Notes: generated by a model from the letters alone, not told the origin. 64,000 bases of DNA from Clostridia bacterium (GCA_029098305.1 JAQXOB010000045.1:1-64000), one strand, 5' to 3'; positions 18,795 through 27,591 are shown, counted from the first letter of the stretch. Program-made: numbers and translations.

Positions 18795-18806
18795 AAAAAA
18801 TACAAA

Positions 18807-19070
18807 TTATTTACGGAGACCGAGTCTGCTTACTATAGAACGATATCTCTCAATATCAACCTTCTTTAAGTAGTTGAGAAGGCTTCTTCTGTGTCCTACC
18901 ATCTTAAGCAAGCCTCTGCGTGAGTGGTGATCCTTCTTATGAATCTTCAAGTGCTCTGTGAGATCTCTGATTCTCTCTGAGAGGAGAGCAATTTGTACTT
19001 CAGGAGAGCCTGTGTCGCCCTCATGAGTAGCATATTCTGCCATGATTTCGTTTTTTCTTTCTTGTAGCAT
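18807..19070 (-). CDS. rpsO: 30S ribosomal protein S15
   Basis: An 87-aa S15 with the usual [63 protein letters not shown] and C-terminal [13 protein letters not shown]. It binds the central domain of 16S rRNA. The ORF track extends the gene to 19226, but GGTGG lies about 9 bases before the ATG at 19070, family members start here, and the extra stretch lies in the leader behind a good promoter. Upstream of pnp in the same direction. Confidence 0.97.
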   Translation of the reverse strand: MLQERKNEIMAEYATHEGDTGSPEVQIALLSERIRDLTEHLKIHKKDHHSRRGLLKMVGHRRSLLNYLKKVDIERYRSIVSRLGLRK

Positions 19071-19188
19071 TGTGTTTTCCACCTTTTTAAAATATTTTGC
19101 CTTAGAACAAGCACTCTTGCTCACAATCTCAGTAACGGGAAGGTGAATCCTTAAAACAGGCTTACACCCGAAACCGTGATTGGGCAAC
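19071..19188 (-). promoter_or_regulatory. rpsO leader, candidate S15 autoregulatory region
   Basis: About 120 transcribed bases lie between the predicted start site and the rpsO ATG. Short stems such as CAAG/CTTG and CAC/GTG are visible. S15 represses its own translation through leader structures in several bacteria; I cannot match this one to a named class by eye. Confidence 0.4.
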
Positions 19189-19194
19189 ATTGGA

Positions 19195-19223
19195 ATTATA
19201 TCATAAGCATACCCAAATGTAAA
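19195..19223 (-). promoter_or_regulatory. predicted sigma-A promoter of rpsO
   Basis: On the minus strand TTTACA, a 17-base spacer and a perfect TATAAT, about 125 bases before the rpsO start. Confidence 0.7.
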
Positions 19224-19308
19224 CACTTTTTAAGTATTTTTTTACTTTTAATATAAATAAAAATCATACCTGGTTACGAAGTCACATAAAATAATAATTG
19301 TGAATTGA

Positions 19309-19337
19309 TTGACAATAATATTTCGTGATGATATAAT
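19309..19337 (+). promoter_or_regulatory. consensus sigma-A promoter of the CaCA antiporter gene
   Basis: TTGACA and TATAAT, both perfect, with a 17-base spacer. About 80 bases before the start codon. Confidence 0.85.
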
Positions 19338-19416
19338 CAAAAATCGGATCTTTGATGTAAACTTTTCATATCTTAATTGGTCAGTTTTAAGAATAAAATA
19401 AGGAAGTGGATTTTTT

Positions 19417-20343
19417 ATGCTGAAATATTTGTTGCTTCTAGTAGGATTTGTCCTGCTTATCAAAGGAGCAGATGTGTTTGTAGAAGGTAGCGCATCTGTG
19501 GCAAAGCTGCTTAAGGTGCCATCACTCATTATAGGTCTTACAATTGTTTCTATGGGAACCAGCGCGCCGGAAGCGGCTGTAAGCATCACTGCCAGCGTAG
19601 ATAATAGTTCGGCTATAGCGGTGAGTAACGTGGTTGGATCTAATGTTTTTAATATTCTGGTGGTTGTAGGTGCGTGTGCATTAATGAAGCCTGTGCTTGT
19701 AGATAATGCACTCATCAAGAGAGATATACCAATTTGCATAGCGGTTACACTGGTGACTTTACTGCTTGCACTCAATTGTACGCTTAGTCGCATCAATGGA
19801 ATCATATTGCTTGTTCTGTTCGTAGGTTTTATGGCACTTATGATAATAACAGGTATTCGCTCAAAGGAAAGCAATCAAGACGAGGACTACAAGGTCATGC
19901 CTGCGTGGAAGAGCGTGCTTTTTATAATTGGCGGTATTGCGGCAGTAATTTTCGGTGGTGATCTCGTAGTAGACAATGCCTGCTTAATAGCAGAGAGCTT
20001 TGGCATCAGTGAAACAATAATAGGTCTCACCATTATTTCAATCGGTACATCATTGCCGGAGCTTGTCACAAGCATTGTTGCCACTAAGAGAGGGCAAACT
20101 GACATTGCACTGGGCAATGCGATAGGCTCATGCATTTTTAATGTAATTTTTATCTTAGGTATGGCATCAGCTATCCATCCAATTACATTTGAGTTTTATA
20201 CAATTATAGATATAGTTGTTGCACTTGCGGTAGCAGTGCTTGCATTTCTTTTTACTTTCAAGAGTAAGTCGATTTCCAGATTTGAGGGAATCTTATTCCT
20301 TTTGGGATATGCAGGTTATATGGTATATATCAACCTCAGATAA
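19417..20343 (+). CDS. Na+/Ca2+ antiporter family (CaCA, YrbG-like) membrane protein
   Basis: A 308-aa inner-membrane cation antiporter with about ten membrane segments in two inverted halves. Each half carries the alpha-repeat signature: LIIGLTIVSMGTSAPEAAVS with GSNVFN, and TIIGLTIISIGTSLPELVTSIVATKRGQTDIALGNAIGSCIFN. The GTSxPE acidic residues bind the cation. The exchanged ion cannot be read from sequence. It stands alone with a perfect sigma-A promoter, and its stop codon directly abuts the ypeB stop on the other strand with no terminator between. AGGAAGTGG lies 6-9 bases before the ATG. Confidence 0.93.
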   Translation: MLKYLLLLVGFVLLIKGADVFVEGSASVAKLLKVPSLIIGLTIVSMGTSAPEAAVSITASVDNSSAIAVSNVVGSNVFNILVVVGACALMKPVLVDNALIKRDIPICIAVTLVTLLLALNCTLSRINGIILLVLFVGFMALMIITGIRSKESNQDEDYKVMPAWKSVLFIIGGIAAVIFGGDLVVDNACLIAESFGISETIIGLTIISIGTSLPELVTSIVATKRGQTDIALGNAIGSCIFNVIFILGMASAIHPITFEFYTIIDIVVALAVAVLAFLFTFKSKSISRFEGILFLLGYAGYMVYINLR

Positions 20344-21708
20344 TCATATGGTTAGATATCCGTTTTCACTTTCCAGCAATATATAGATATTTTCTTCCAA
20401 GCCAGTGTTTGCATTTATATATACAAGGATAGTGTCATCATCCTCACCATTGCAAAGAAATTCATAGCACAACACCTCATTATTTCCGCCGGTCGGGATT
20501 AATGTGGTGTTTTCTTTTTTTATGGTAAGCTTATCACTAAGATTTTTAGATGCTTGCCCGATTGTAATAGACCCTTTGGATAGATTTCGCTTGCAATGAT
20601 TCATTATATATCCTGTTGCACTAAAAGATACTATTTCACCGCTGTCTGTCGCCACGCCAACCTTTATTAGATCGTTGTAGCATATCACGCCATCTTGATT
20701 ATATGCAAAATTAAAGGTTGCAACACTATTTGAGATAAATCCGTAGCTCGGGCTCATATTATCAAAATGTTTCTCTTTTAGATAAAATTCTGCCTTTTGC
20801 ATGGCATCATCATAGCTAAGCTTTGGTTCGTCCGGTGTTAATCTTTTGTGGAACGATTCCACATATCCTCCAAACTTAGTTATACTTACATCTGTTTTCT
20901 CATCTTTGGTTATAAAATGATACAGTGGCAAGTTGTTTTTTGTTTCATTAGAAAGCTTAAGTTCGTTTTCATCGCAATTCAAGAACATGGATGCCGTATA
21001 TCGTGCCTCGTTCACAGAGTATTCTTTGCAGTTCTTTGTAAGCTTAGGTGTCGCCTGCAACAGATGATCTGAGAAAGGTCCATCATATATAAGTGAGGGA
21101 TAATTTGTAAATTCACCGTTTATATTTCTAAAGGTAGGATCCAGATTACTCAAATAGTCAGTATCTGATGAATTTGCAAGGTTATTCATAGACGTATCAG
21201 AGAATGTGATTTGTCCTCCATAATCCGTAAAAAATATAGCAGTGTCTTCCACACTGAGTGCGAGTTGCTTGCTATAATCTCTGAGCGATAGTAATAGTTT
21301 CTCATCACTATCATTCAATTCCTCCATACCATCATATTTTTTTTGAAGATACGTGGCAATATCGCTTATCTGGGACAAGTATTTTTGAATGGTTTCTTCT
21401 TCGTTAGTATTCACAGGCAACAGACTAAGTGAATCCTTTGCTAGCTGTGAAGAAACGATAAGCTTTGTGTAAATCTCATTTTTAGCAGTAGAGGTGTTTG
21501 CATACATGCTTTTTGTGAGAGTGTTTGTGAGGTCGCTAAGTCGATCTGACAGCTGATTAAGGGCATTTTGATATGTTTGCTCAATCGAGGTTTTATACTT
21601 CATTGCAAAGCTATATCCCATAACTCCGGCAGAAACAATCATTATAACTGCTGCTAGTGTGAAGCTTATTACTCGGATGATTGCTCTGTTTGACATCGGC
21701 TTGTTCAT
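20344..21708 (-). CDS. ypeB: germination protein YpeB
   Basis: A spore inner-membrane and cortex-associated protein needed for the SleB cortex-lytic enzyme. N-terminal membrane anchor (residues about 10-35), a helical region about 40-180 (YQNALNQLSDRLSDLTNTLTKSMYANTS), then PepSY-like repeats to the C terminus (YDDAMQKAEFYLKEKHF; IGQASKNLSDKL). The ATG at 21714 is only 1 base from GGAGG; the ATG at 21708 is 7 away and gives 454 aa, the usual family length. The customary sleB partner is not adjacent here. It indicates a spore-forming organism. Confidence 0.9.
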   Translation of the reverse strand: MNKPMSNRAIIRVISFTLAAVIMIVSAGVMGYSFAMKYKTSIEQTYQNALNQLSDRLSDLTNTLTKSMYANTSTAKNEIYTKLIVSSQLAKDSLSLLPVNTNEEETIQKYLSQISDIATYLQKKYDGMEELNDSDEKLLLSLRDYSKQLALSVEDTAIFFTDYGGQITFSDTSMNNLANSSDTDYLSNLDPTFRNINGEFTNYPSLIYDGPFSDHLLQATPKLTKNCKEYSVNEARYTASMFLNCDENELKLSNETKNNLPLYHFITKDEKTDVSITKFGGYVESFHKRLTPDEPKLSYDDAMQKAEFYLKEKHFDNMSPSYGFISNSVATFNFAYNQDGVICYNDLIKVGVATDSGEIVSFSATGYIMNHCKRNLSKGSITIGQASKNLSDKLTIKKENTTLIPTGGNNEVLCYEFLCNGEDDDTILVYINANTGLEENIYILLESENGYLTI

Positions 21709-21838
21709 TTTCATTCCTCCAAAGAGATTTCATTTACCATATTTTTTCACAAAACAAATAATTTATACTTCAAAAATCATTACTGCATCTGAATATGAAA
21801 GTAATAAGTATTTACACATCTCAGAAAATATAAAAATA

Positions 21839-21873
21839 ACGACTTACCAAAACATAAAGCCTTGGTAAGTCGT
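21839..21873 (-). terminator. intrinsic terminator after glnA (GSIII)
   Basis: On the minus strand ACGACTTACCAA and TTGGTAAGTCGT form a 12-bp stem, followed by TATTTTTATATTTT. Confidence 0.85.
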
Positions 21874-21884
21874 TTAGTAAAATC

Positions 21885-23981
21885 TTAGTTTACGCTGAAC
21901 AGCAAATCGGAGTATGTGGGATATGGCCAATATTCCTTAGCTATAATCAGTTCCAGTTCATCAGAAGCTTTTCTGATTGATGACATAATAGGAAGTATGC
22001 TGTTTTTATAGTATTTTGCAACTTCCAGCTTGTGAGAAATCAATTTGATTTCTTCTAAAGTGTCGTAAAGTCTATGTAGTTCTGAATAGAGTTCATCCGA
22101 AAGTGAGTCTATTTTTGTGATTGTATCTTCTTCAAATGTGCATTTCAGTGTTGGCAACACTGCTCTTTTGCTTATGATAGAATCGGAAAGGAACTTTGAA
22201 TATTTGGAAACAGCAGGAAGAATGTCTTTTTCTACCATTTCTCCAAGTGTCAAAGCCTCAATGTTTATCACCTTGCTATAGTTTTCAATCAGGATTTCAT
22301 ATCTTGAGTAAACCTCTAATTCGTTGTAAACCTTATGCTTTTTGAATAGATCAATGTTGCTTTGATCTATAAAATGCTCTAGGGCATCCGGTGTAGCCTC
22401 AAGATTATGCAGACCTCTTACTTCTACAGCTTCTTTTATCCATGCATCATCATATCCATTACCATCAAAAATAATGCGCTTATGATCCTTGATGGTCTTT
22501 TTAATTAATGAATCGCAAGCTTCTGTGAAGTTATCAGCGTTTTCAAGAATATCTGCAAAACCACACAATTCTTCTGCTACAGCGGTGTTTATCATTATAT
22601 TGGTGCAAGCAATAGAGTCAGAAGAACCGAGCATACGGAACTCAAACTTGTTGCCGGTGAAAGCAAATGGTGATGTTCTGTTTCTATCTGTTGTATCTCT
22701 GAAAAATCTAGGCAACACATGGACACCAATTTTTAGATGTTCCTTCTCCTTGCCATCATATGATGTACCATTCTCAATAGAATCTAGTATTCCGCTGAGC
22801 TCTGTGCCCAAAAACATAGATATAATAGCAGGCGGAGCCTCGTTTGAACCCAGACGATGATCGTTGCCTGCGCTTGCTACAGAAATTCTCAGTAGATCCT
22901 GATATTCATCTACAGCCTTTATAACAGCGCACAGGAAAAGCAAAAATTGAGCATTTTCGTATGGCGTTTCTCCGGGCTCAAGCAGATTAACACCGGTGTT
23001 AGTGGTAATAGACCAGTTGTTATGCTTACCGCTACCGTTAACACAGTTAAATGGCTTTTCATGCAAAAGACAAGCAAGACCATGTTTTCTGGCAATCTTC
23101 TTCATTACCTCCATTGTGAGCTGATTGTGATCAGTTGCAATGTTAGTAGTTGTGAATATTGGTGCAAGCTCATGTTGGCCCGGTGCCACTTCATTATGCT
23201 TTGTTTTGGCATATATGCCAAGTTTCCACAATTCCTCGTCAAGCTCTTTCATATATGCAGTTACACGAGGCTTTATACTGCCAAAGTAATGATCTTCAAG
23301 CTCTTGGCCCTTTGGAGGTCTTGCACCTATCAGGGTTCTGCCGGTAAATTGCAGATCCTTACGCTTGTTGTATAGCTCTCTGTCTATCAGAAAATATTCT
23401 TGCTCAGGCCCTACAGTGCTACTTACACTGGTTACTTCGTTATTGCCAAATAATCTTAATATTCTGACAGCCTGTTTGCTAAGTGCCTCCATAGAGCGCA
23501 AAAGCGGTGTTTTCTTATCGAGAACTTCGCCACTATATGAGCAAAAGGCTGTTGGTATGTATAGAGAGTTATCTTTTATGAAGGCGTAGGAGGTGGGATC
23601 CCATGCAGTGTAACCTCTAGCCTCAAATGTTGCTCTCAATCCACCTGACGGAAAACTGGATGCATCAGATTCACCCTTGACAAGCTCTTTGCCCGAAAAT
23701 TCCATTATTACAGTGCCTCCCACAGATGGAGAGATAAAGCTATCATGCTTTTCGGCGGTGATACCTGTCATTGGCTGAAACCAATGTGTAAAATGTGTTG
23801 CGCCTTTTTCTATTGCCCAGTCTTTCATTGTGTTTGCCACAATATTAGCTATGGATATATCAAGTTTTTTTCCTTCAGAGATTGTCTTTTTCATAGCCTT
23901 ATAGACATCTCTCGGCAGTCTTTGTTGCATAACGGTTTCGTTAAAAACCATGCTTCCAAAGGCTTCAGGGACATTATTCAT
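21885..23981 (-). CDS. glnN: type III glutamine synthetase
   Basis: Assimilates ammonia into glutamate with ATP. The 698-aa length and the motifs [89 protein letters not shown] and [13 protein letters not shown] mark the large GSIII (GlnN) class common in Ruminococcus and Bacteroides rather than the 450-aa GSI. The ORF track adds 29 residues ([10 protein letters not shown]...) from the leader; GAGGTGG sits before the ATG at 23981, and the family starts here. It has its own promoter and terminator. Confidence 0.97.
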   Translation of the reverse strand: MNNVPEAFGSMVFNETVMQQRLPRDVYKAMKKTISEGKKLDISIANIVANTMKDWAIEKGATHFTHWFQPMTGITAEKHDSFISPSVGGTVIMEFSGKELVKGESDASSFPSGGLRATFEARGYTAWDPTSYAFIKDNSLYIPTAFCSYSGEVLDKKTPLLRSMEALSKQAVRILRLFGNNEVTSVSSTVGPEQEYFLIDRELYNKRKDLQFTGRTLIGARPPKGQELEDHYFGSIKPRVTAYMKELDEELWKLGIYAKTKHNEVAPGQHELAPIFTTTNIATDHNQLTMEVMKKIARKHGLACLLHEKPFNCVNGSGKHNNWSITTNTGVNLLEPGETPYENAQFLLFLCAVIKAVDEYQDLLRISVASAGNDHRLGSNEAPPAIISMFLGTELSGILDSIENGTSYDGKEKEHLKIGVHVLPRFFRDTTDRNRTSPFAFTGNKFEFRMLGSSDSIACTNIMINTAVAEELCGFADILENADNFTEACDSLIKKTIKDHKRIIFDGNGYDDAWIKEAVEVRGLHNLEATPDALEHFIDQSNIDLFKKHKVYNELEVYSRYEILIENYSKVINIEALTLGEMVEKDILPAVSKYSKFLSDSIISKRAVLPTLKCTFEEDTITKIDSLSDELYSELHRLYDTLEEIKLISHKLEVAKYYKNSILPIMSSIRKASDELELIIAKEYWPYPTYSDLLFSVN

Positions 23982-24032
23982 AAAAAACCACCTCAAATTT
24001 TTGACAAAATTCCAGCGAATAATACACAAGAA

Positions 24033-24061
24033 AGTATAAAAGAAAATTAAGCATTTGTCAA
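24033..24061 (-). promoter_or_regulatory. predicted sigma-A promoter of the GSIII gene
   Basis: On the minus strand TTGACA, a 17-base spacer and TATACT, about 50 bases before the ATG at 23981. Confidence 0.75.
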
Positions 24062-24087
24062 TACACAAAGGCTAATTTTAGCTATTA

Positions 24088-24429
24088 TTATATAATCAAA
24101 TACATCAGTGCTAGGATGGTTTCACTGGGAGCTTTTTCCTCTGCCAAAATCATTATGAGCAGAATTATCAGGCTCTTCTCCTTATCTTTCATAATAATAT
24201 CTAACAGACTTGGCATGGAATCAGTACCGGAGCTGTTAGACTGTGGCAGGTGCATCTCCACGGGAGACTCAGCATGGGTGTTTTCTTTTTTATCAAAATT
24301 TTTTTGTTCTTGCATGGGTGAAGACCTTGATTTGCGGTTAGATTGTTCCATTTGCCGCACTCTGTTCTGGGCCTCCCTTTGCAAGTTGTTATACTCAGAT
24401 TGGTTTGACTTTTCAGGCACGAGCATCAT
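24088..24429 (-). CDS. uncharacterised small protein, third gene of a trio near sigG
   Basis: A 113-aa protein with a hydrophilic, Gln/Ser/Lys-rich N-terminal half (residues 1-70) and a hydrophobic C-terminal stretch, EKSLIILLIMILAEEKAPSETILALMYLII, which could be a membrane segment or an amphipathic helix pair. MPSLLDIIMKDKEKSLIILLIMIL resembles a motif I have seen in small clostridial proteins next to sporulation genes, but I assign no function. It starts 17 bases after the middle gene and ends just before the GSIII promoter. Confidence 0.6.
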   Translation of the reverse strand: MMLVPEKSNQSEYNNLQREAQNRVRQMEQSNRKSRSSPMQEQKNFDKKENTHAESPVEMHLPQSNSSGTDSMPSLLDIIMKDKEKSLIILLIMILAEEKAPSETILALMYLII

Positions 24430-24446
24430 ACCCTTTTTATATTATT

Positions 24447-24812
24447 TTATTCTAAATTAAATTCTCTTATTAATGGAATTATTTTCATAACACGAAGCAG
24501 TTTTATTGCTTCATCCAGCTTTTTTTGACGGTCATGGCTTAGTAATGGACGCAAAGAATAGAGTAGCCTGGTGGTGTCGTCATCACGATTGCATTTATTC
24601 ATTAGTGGCATCAGCTTCATAGCGGTGCTTAGCATTTCAGATTGGTTTCCACCGGTTAGGCTATCCGTAATATTTGAAAAGCTGTTGTTTTCTACCGGAG
24701 GAGGTTTTGCATTTGCTTGCCCTCCCGAGAACATTCCGGCTAGACTCTTTAGCTTTTCCATAGCTGTGGGATCATTCAGAATTTCCGAGATTTTGTTATT
24801 TAAGTCTTCCAT
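24447..24812 (-). CDS. uncharacterised small helical protein, second gene of the trio
   Basis: A 121-aa protein with two helical ends: MEDLNNKISEILNDPTAMEKLKSLAGMFSG at the N terminus and LLYSLRPLLSHDRQKKLDEAIKLLRVMKIIPLIREF at the C terminus, joined by a Gly/Pro/Asn-rich linker. The N-terminal pattern (EILNDPxxMEKLKSLA) recurs in small proteins of spore-forming Clostridia, function unknown. No signal peptide or catalytic motif. It begins 3 bases after the stop of the first gene, so translation is probably coupled. Confidence 0.7.
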   Translation of the reverse strand: MEDLNNKISEILNDPTAMEKLKSLAGMFSGGQANAKPPPVENNSFSNITDSLTGGNQSEMLSTAMKLMPLMNKCNRDDDTTRLLYSLRPLLSHDRQKKLDEAIKLLRVMKIIPLIREFNLE

Positions 24813-24815
24813 AGG

Positions 24816-25040
24816 CTAACCCTCTTTTTGGTTCAACTTTCTGATCAGTTCCTGTGCTTGTGGTGACGACAATATCTTTTTGGCATAATCTTTGTCATTT
24901 AATGCACGATTAAAGCTCTCTGCTTGTTCCTGTGATAGTCCCATAGAGTTAGCCAATTTTCCGTTTTTTAGAGATTTTTCCAGTTCTTCAGGTGTAGTGC
25001 CAAGTTGTGCAGCAGCCTTTTTGATTAATCGTTTATCCAT
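24816..25040 (-). CDS. uncharacterised small protein, first gene of the trio
   Basis: A 74-aa helical protein: MDKRLIKKAAAQLGTTPEELEKSLKNGKLAN, then AESFNRALNDKDYAKKILSSPQAQELIRKLNQ. The helix-turn spacing suggests a small three-helix bundle that could bind a partner or nucleic acid. AGGGGGAG lies before the ATG. The second helical segment (NDKDYAKKILSSPQAQELI) echoes the 'NDP...ME.LK.L' helix of the next gene, so the two may share ancestry. Confidence 0.7.
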   Translation of the reverse strand: MDKRLIKKAAAQLGTTPEELEKSLKNGKLANSMGLSQEQAESFNRALNDKDYAKKILSSPQAQELIRKLNQKEG

Positions 25041-25056
25041 AAAATACTCCCCCTAT

Positions 25057-25284
25057 TTCTTTTTTTGATACAATATACTATGCATTTTTTGATGATATTA
25101 TCACTTATTGCGTAACTATAAAATATAATTAATGGACTATAGATTTTAAACTATTTATCTTTTTGTGTAACTGTAATCTAATATGCGTATTAGAAGTAGA
25201 AAAAGGAGAGGTTTATATAAGTTAATATATATTAATGTTTTCCTATAAGCCGATCGGTGACCAGCCAAATGCTTTGCTATGATT
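25057..25284 (+). pseudogene. decayed duplicate of the uvrB promoter region and 5' end
   Basis: This stretch lines up with the sequence before and into uvrB (about 41965-42180). Shared blocks include TTTAAACTATTTAT, GTGTAACTGTAA, GTAGAAAAA and GGAG. From GGAG onward the two align without gaps: the uvrB ATG (42124) corresponds to ATA at 25217, and the next matching codons read YKPIGDQPNA against [10 protein letters not shown] in UvrB, in the same register, before a TGA at 25280-25282. An internal TAA also follows the lost start. It is therefore a dead copy of the uvrB leader plus about 20 codons. Confidence 0.8.
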
Positions 25285-25350
25285 ATATATTTAAACAATT
25301 GTTAATAATATCATGTTATAATATTTTTATCCTTGAGTTAATATAAAATG

Positions 25351-25382
25351 ACCAGTGAGAAATTAAAGCTATTCTCACTGGT
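25351..25382 (-). terminator. hairpin downstream of sigG
   Basis: ACCAGTGAGAA and TTCTCACTGGT form an 11-bp stem about 70 bases past the sigG stop, followed on the minus strand by CATTTTATATT. The T-run is weak, so it may be a terminator or an RNA-stability stem. Confidence 0.55.
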
Positions 25383-25454
25383 ACATTATTTGCTGAAATT
25401 GACTATTATTACTATCAAATAACTTTATATATAATATACTCTTATAGAAAAATT

Positions 25455-26237
25455 TTAAATCTCTTTTTTTATTTGTGATAATGCGCCTTTTTCTATTCGG
25501 CTCACCTGTGCTTGAGATATACCGATCTCTGATGATACCTCCATTTGGGTTTTTCCCTGAAAAAATCGCATATTGAGAATCTTTTTCTCACGATTAGAAA
25601 GCTTAGAGATAGCCTCACGCAGTGAAATTTCTTCTATCCAGTTGGTATCATCGTTTTTATCGCTGATTTGATCCATCACATATATGGTATCGTTGCTATC
25701 GGAGAACACAGGCTCGTTGAGCGATATTGGCGCTACTATCGCTTCGAGTGCCATCACAACATCCTCACGCTTCATATCAAGCTCTTTTGCTATTTCTTCC
25801 ACAGTAGGTTCACGACCTGTCTCGTTAATCAGCCTTTCTTTAACCTGCATTGCTTTGTAGGCAGTATCACGCATACTTCTGCTTACTCTAATGTAATTAT
25901 AGTCACGCAAGTAGCGTCTTACTTCGCCGATGATCATAGGCACACCATACGTAGAAAATTTAACATCAAGGTCACTGTTAAAATTATCGATTGCTTTGAT
26001 AAGCCCTATGCATCCCACTTGAAACAAGTCGTCACAACTTTCACCTCTATTGGTAAACCTTTGTATTACACTAAGTACAAGCCTGAGATTGCCATTTATC
26101 ATATCTTCTCTAGCTTTTTTCTTTTGTGATGGCGTGCCTTCTTTCATTATGCGAAAAAGCTCTATCTTTTCATCTTCTTTCAAAACCTTTAGCTTCGATG
26201 TGTTAATACCGCATATTTCGACTCTATTATACTGCAT
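25455..26237 (-). CDS. sigG: forespore RNA polymerase sigma factor sigma-G
   Basis: A 260-aa sigma-70-type factor that drives late forespore genes. The N-terminal NRVEICGINTSKLKVLKEDEK box is the sigma-G hallmark. Region 2 reads NGNLRLVLSVIQRFTNRGESCDDLFQVGCIGLIKAIDNFN and KFSTYGVPMIIGEVRRYLRD; region 3 and region 4 (LSNREKKILNMRFFQGKTQMEVSSEIGISQAQVSRIEKGAL) are complete. The ATG has no convincing Shine-Dalgarno; an upstream in-frame TAA excludes a longer start. The usual upstream partners spoIIGA-sigE are not in this window. Confidence 0.95.
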   Translation of the reverse strand: MQYNRVEICGINTSKLKVLKEDEKIELFRIMKEGTPSQKKKAREDMINGNLRLVLSVIQRFTNRGESCDDLFQVGCIGLIKAIDNFNSDLDVKFSTYGVPMIIGEVRRYLRDYNYIRVSRSMRDTAYKAMQVKERLINETGREPTVEEIAKELDMKREDVVMALEAIVAPISLNEPVFSDSNDTIYVMDQISDKNDDTNWIEEISLREAISKLSNREKKILNMRFFQGKTQMEVSSEIGISQAQVSRIEKGALSQIKKEI

Positions 26238-26306
26238 ATTTTAAGATACTCGATAAAGTCACACTGTTTCCGACAGAAAAGTGTACAATATCGCACCCTC
26301 CTTCAA

Positions 26307-26343
26307 AATAATGATATTGATGGTAAAACTTAATATCATTATT
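26307..26343. repeat. perfect AT-rich inverted repeat upstream of sigG
   Basis: AATAATGATATT and AATATCATTATT, 12 bp each around a 13-base loop, about 70 bases upstream of the sigG start. On the minus strand it precedes AAGGAGG that is not followed by a usable ORF. It could be an operator, or a hairpin in the sigG leader. Confidence 0.5.
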
Positions 26344-26400
26344 GCCATGCAGGTTTTATTAATACAGATTATAATAGAGAATTTAAAAATAAAAAAACGT

Positions 26401-26440
26401 AGCCACTGCATATAGACGTAATGGTCTGTACACAGTGGCT
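26401..26440 (-). terminator. intrinsic terminator after the rRNA methyltransferase gene
   Basis: On the minus strand AGCCACTG and CAGTGGCT pair, followed by ACGTTTTTTTATTTTT. Confidence 0.75.
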
Positions 26441-26455
26441 CAAACTCTTTAGAAA

Positions 26456-27574
26456 TTATTTAAAATACATATATACCTGACAAGGTATAGTGCCATTATA
26501 TAGCTTTCTTCTTTTGTCGGCTTTCCTGCCAAAAAGCTGTTCAAAGCTATCTTCCGGTGTGATGATGGTGTAGCTATGATGAAGCTTCGGTATAAATACA
26601 TTACCCATAGTTTTGTATATCTCTGCTGCTTCTGATGCTGATAGCAGTCTTTCACCATATGGTGGATTGCATATAACAGTTGCATATTCATTTGATGCCA
26701 CAAAGTTTTTCACATCTTTTTTCTCAAAACGTAGTTTATCCTTTACGCCTGCTTTTTCTGCGTTTTCTATGGCTGTTCTCAGTGCAAATTTATCTATATC
26801 ACTACCAAAGCCAATAAATTCACAATCGGTTTTGATGTCAGCCTGTGCAGTGTCTCTTTCGCTTGAAATAGCTTTTTTGCTAATATTTTCCCAATCATCA
26901 AAAGCAAATTCTCTGTTTAGTCCCGGTGCTATATTCATAGCTTTCATAGCGGCTTCGATCAAGATTGTTCCTGAGCCGCACATTGGCTCATATACAGTGT
27001 GAGATGCTCTAACCTTTGATAACTCAACCAATGCAGCAGCTAGTGTTTCTTTTATTGGTGCGTCATTTGCATTTTCTCTATAGCCTCGTTTGTGTAGCCC
27101 TGTGCCACTTGTGTCTATCATCAGTATTACCGAGTTTTTAAGGATCAAAAAGCGCACTTGGTAGGTTGAGCCGATTTCAGGAAAAATCTGAAGCTTGTAT
27201 TTTTGCTTCATTTTTTCCACGATAGCCTTTTTAATTATCTTTTGACAATCCGGTATACTAGTTAGCTTTGAATCTAAACTTCTGCCTGCTACGGGAAATT
27301 TATCATTTTTTCCGATTATCATATCCCAGTCAAGCGCCTTAGTCTTTTCAAATAGTTCGTCAAATGAAAAAGCCTTAAACATACCCATTACAATTAATAT
27401 TCTCTCGGCGAGTCTACTTTTTATGTTTGCACGCACTAAAATATGTTCGTCACCCTCAAAGAACACACGACCGTTTTCAGCGGTTACGTTTTCAGCACCC
27501 ATAAACCTTAATTCATTAGCAAGTAAGCCTTCTATACCCAGCATACAAGTTGCTACCATTTTAAACTTATTCAT
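26456..27574 (-). CDS. THUMP-domain class I rRNA methyltransferase (RlmL/YpsC family)
   Basis: About 372 aa: N-terminal ferredoxin-like and THUMP region (residues 1-160), then a Rossmann methyltransferase with VYEPMCGSGTILIEAA as the SAM loop and VICNPPYGERL as the catalytic motif, which fits N2-methylguanine formation in 23S rRNA. The ORF track begins at a TTG; the ATG at 27574 (MNKFKMVATCMLGIEG) matches the family start. Neither has a Shine-Dalgarno, and the start lies directly downstream of the T-run of the rpe terminator, so it may rely on readthrough or a leaderless-like transcript. Confidence 0.88.
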   Translation of the reverse strand: MNKFKMVATCMLGIEGLLANELRFMGAENVTAENGRVFFEGDEHILVRANIKSRLAERILIVMGMFKAFSFDELFEKTKALDWDMIIGKNDKFPVAGRSLDSKLTSIPDCQKIIKKAIVEKMKQKYKLQIFPEIGSTYQVRFLILKNSVILMIDTSGTGLHKRGYRENANDAPIKETLAAALVELSKVRASHTVYEPMCGSGTILIEAAMKAMNIAPGLNREFAFDDWENISKKAISSERDTAQADIKTDCEFIGFGSDIDKFALRTAIENAEKAGVKDKLRFEKKDVKNFVASNEYATVICNPPYGERLLSASEAAEIYKTMGNVFIPKLHHSYTIITPEDSFEQLFGRKADKRRKLYNGTIPCQVYMYFK

Positions 27575-27591
27575 AACACAACACAAAAAAA

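Larger units (their letters stand above)
25041..25454. other. 414-base gap with a uvrB relic and a hairpin
   Basis: Between the small trio and the end of sigG. Its first half (about 25057-25284) is a degraded copy of the uvrB upstream region and first codons; its second half is AT-rich and holds the sigG-side hairpin at 25351-25382. No intact ORF was seen. Confidence 0.7.

Noticed and set aside
19071-19226. N-terminal extension of rpsO given in the ORF track
   Set aside because: It lies downstream of a good promoter but upstream of a Shine-Dalgarno plus family-typical start, and its sequence has no S15 similarity.
19248-19874. 208-aa minus-strand ORF
   Set aside because: Antisense of the CaCA antiporter gene; its high Ser/Thr/Ile composition is a mirror of the GTSxPE repeats, with no family match or ribosome site.
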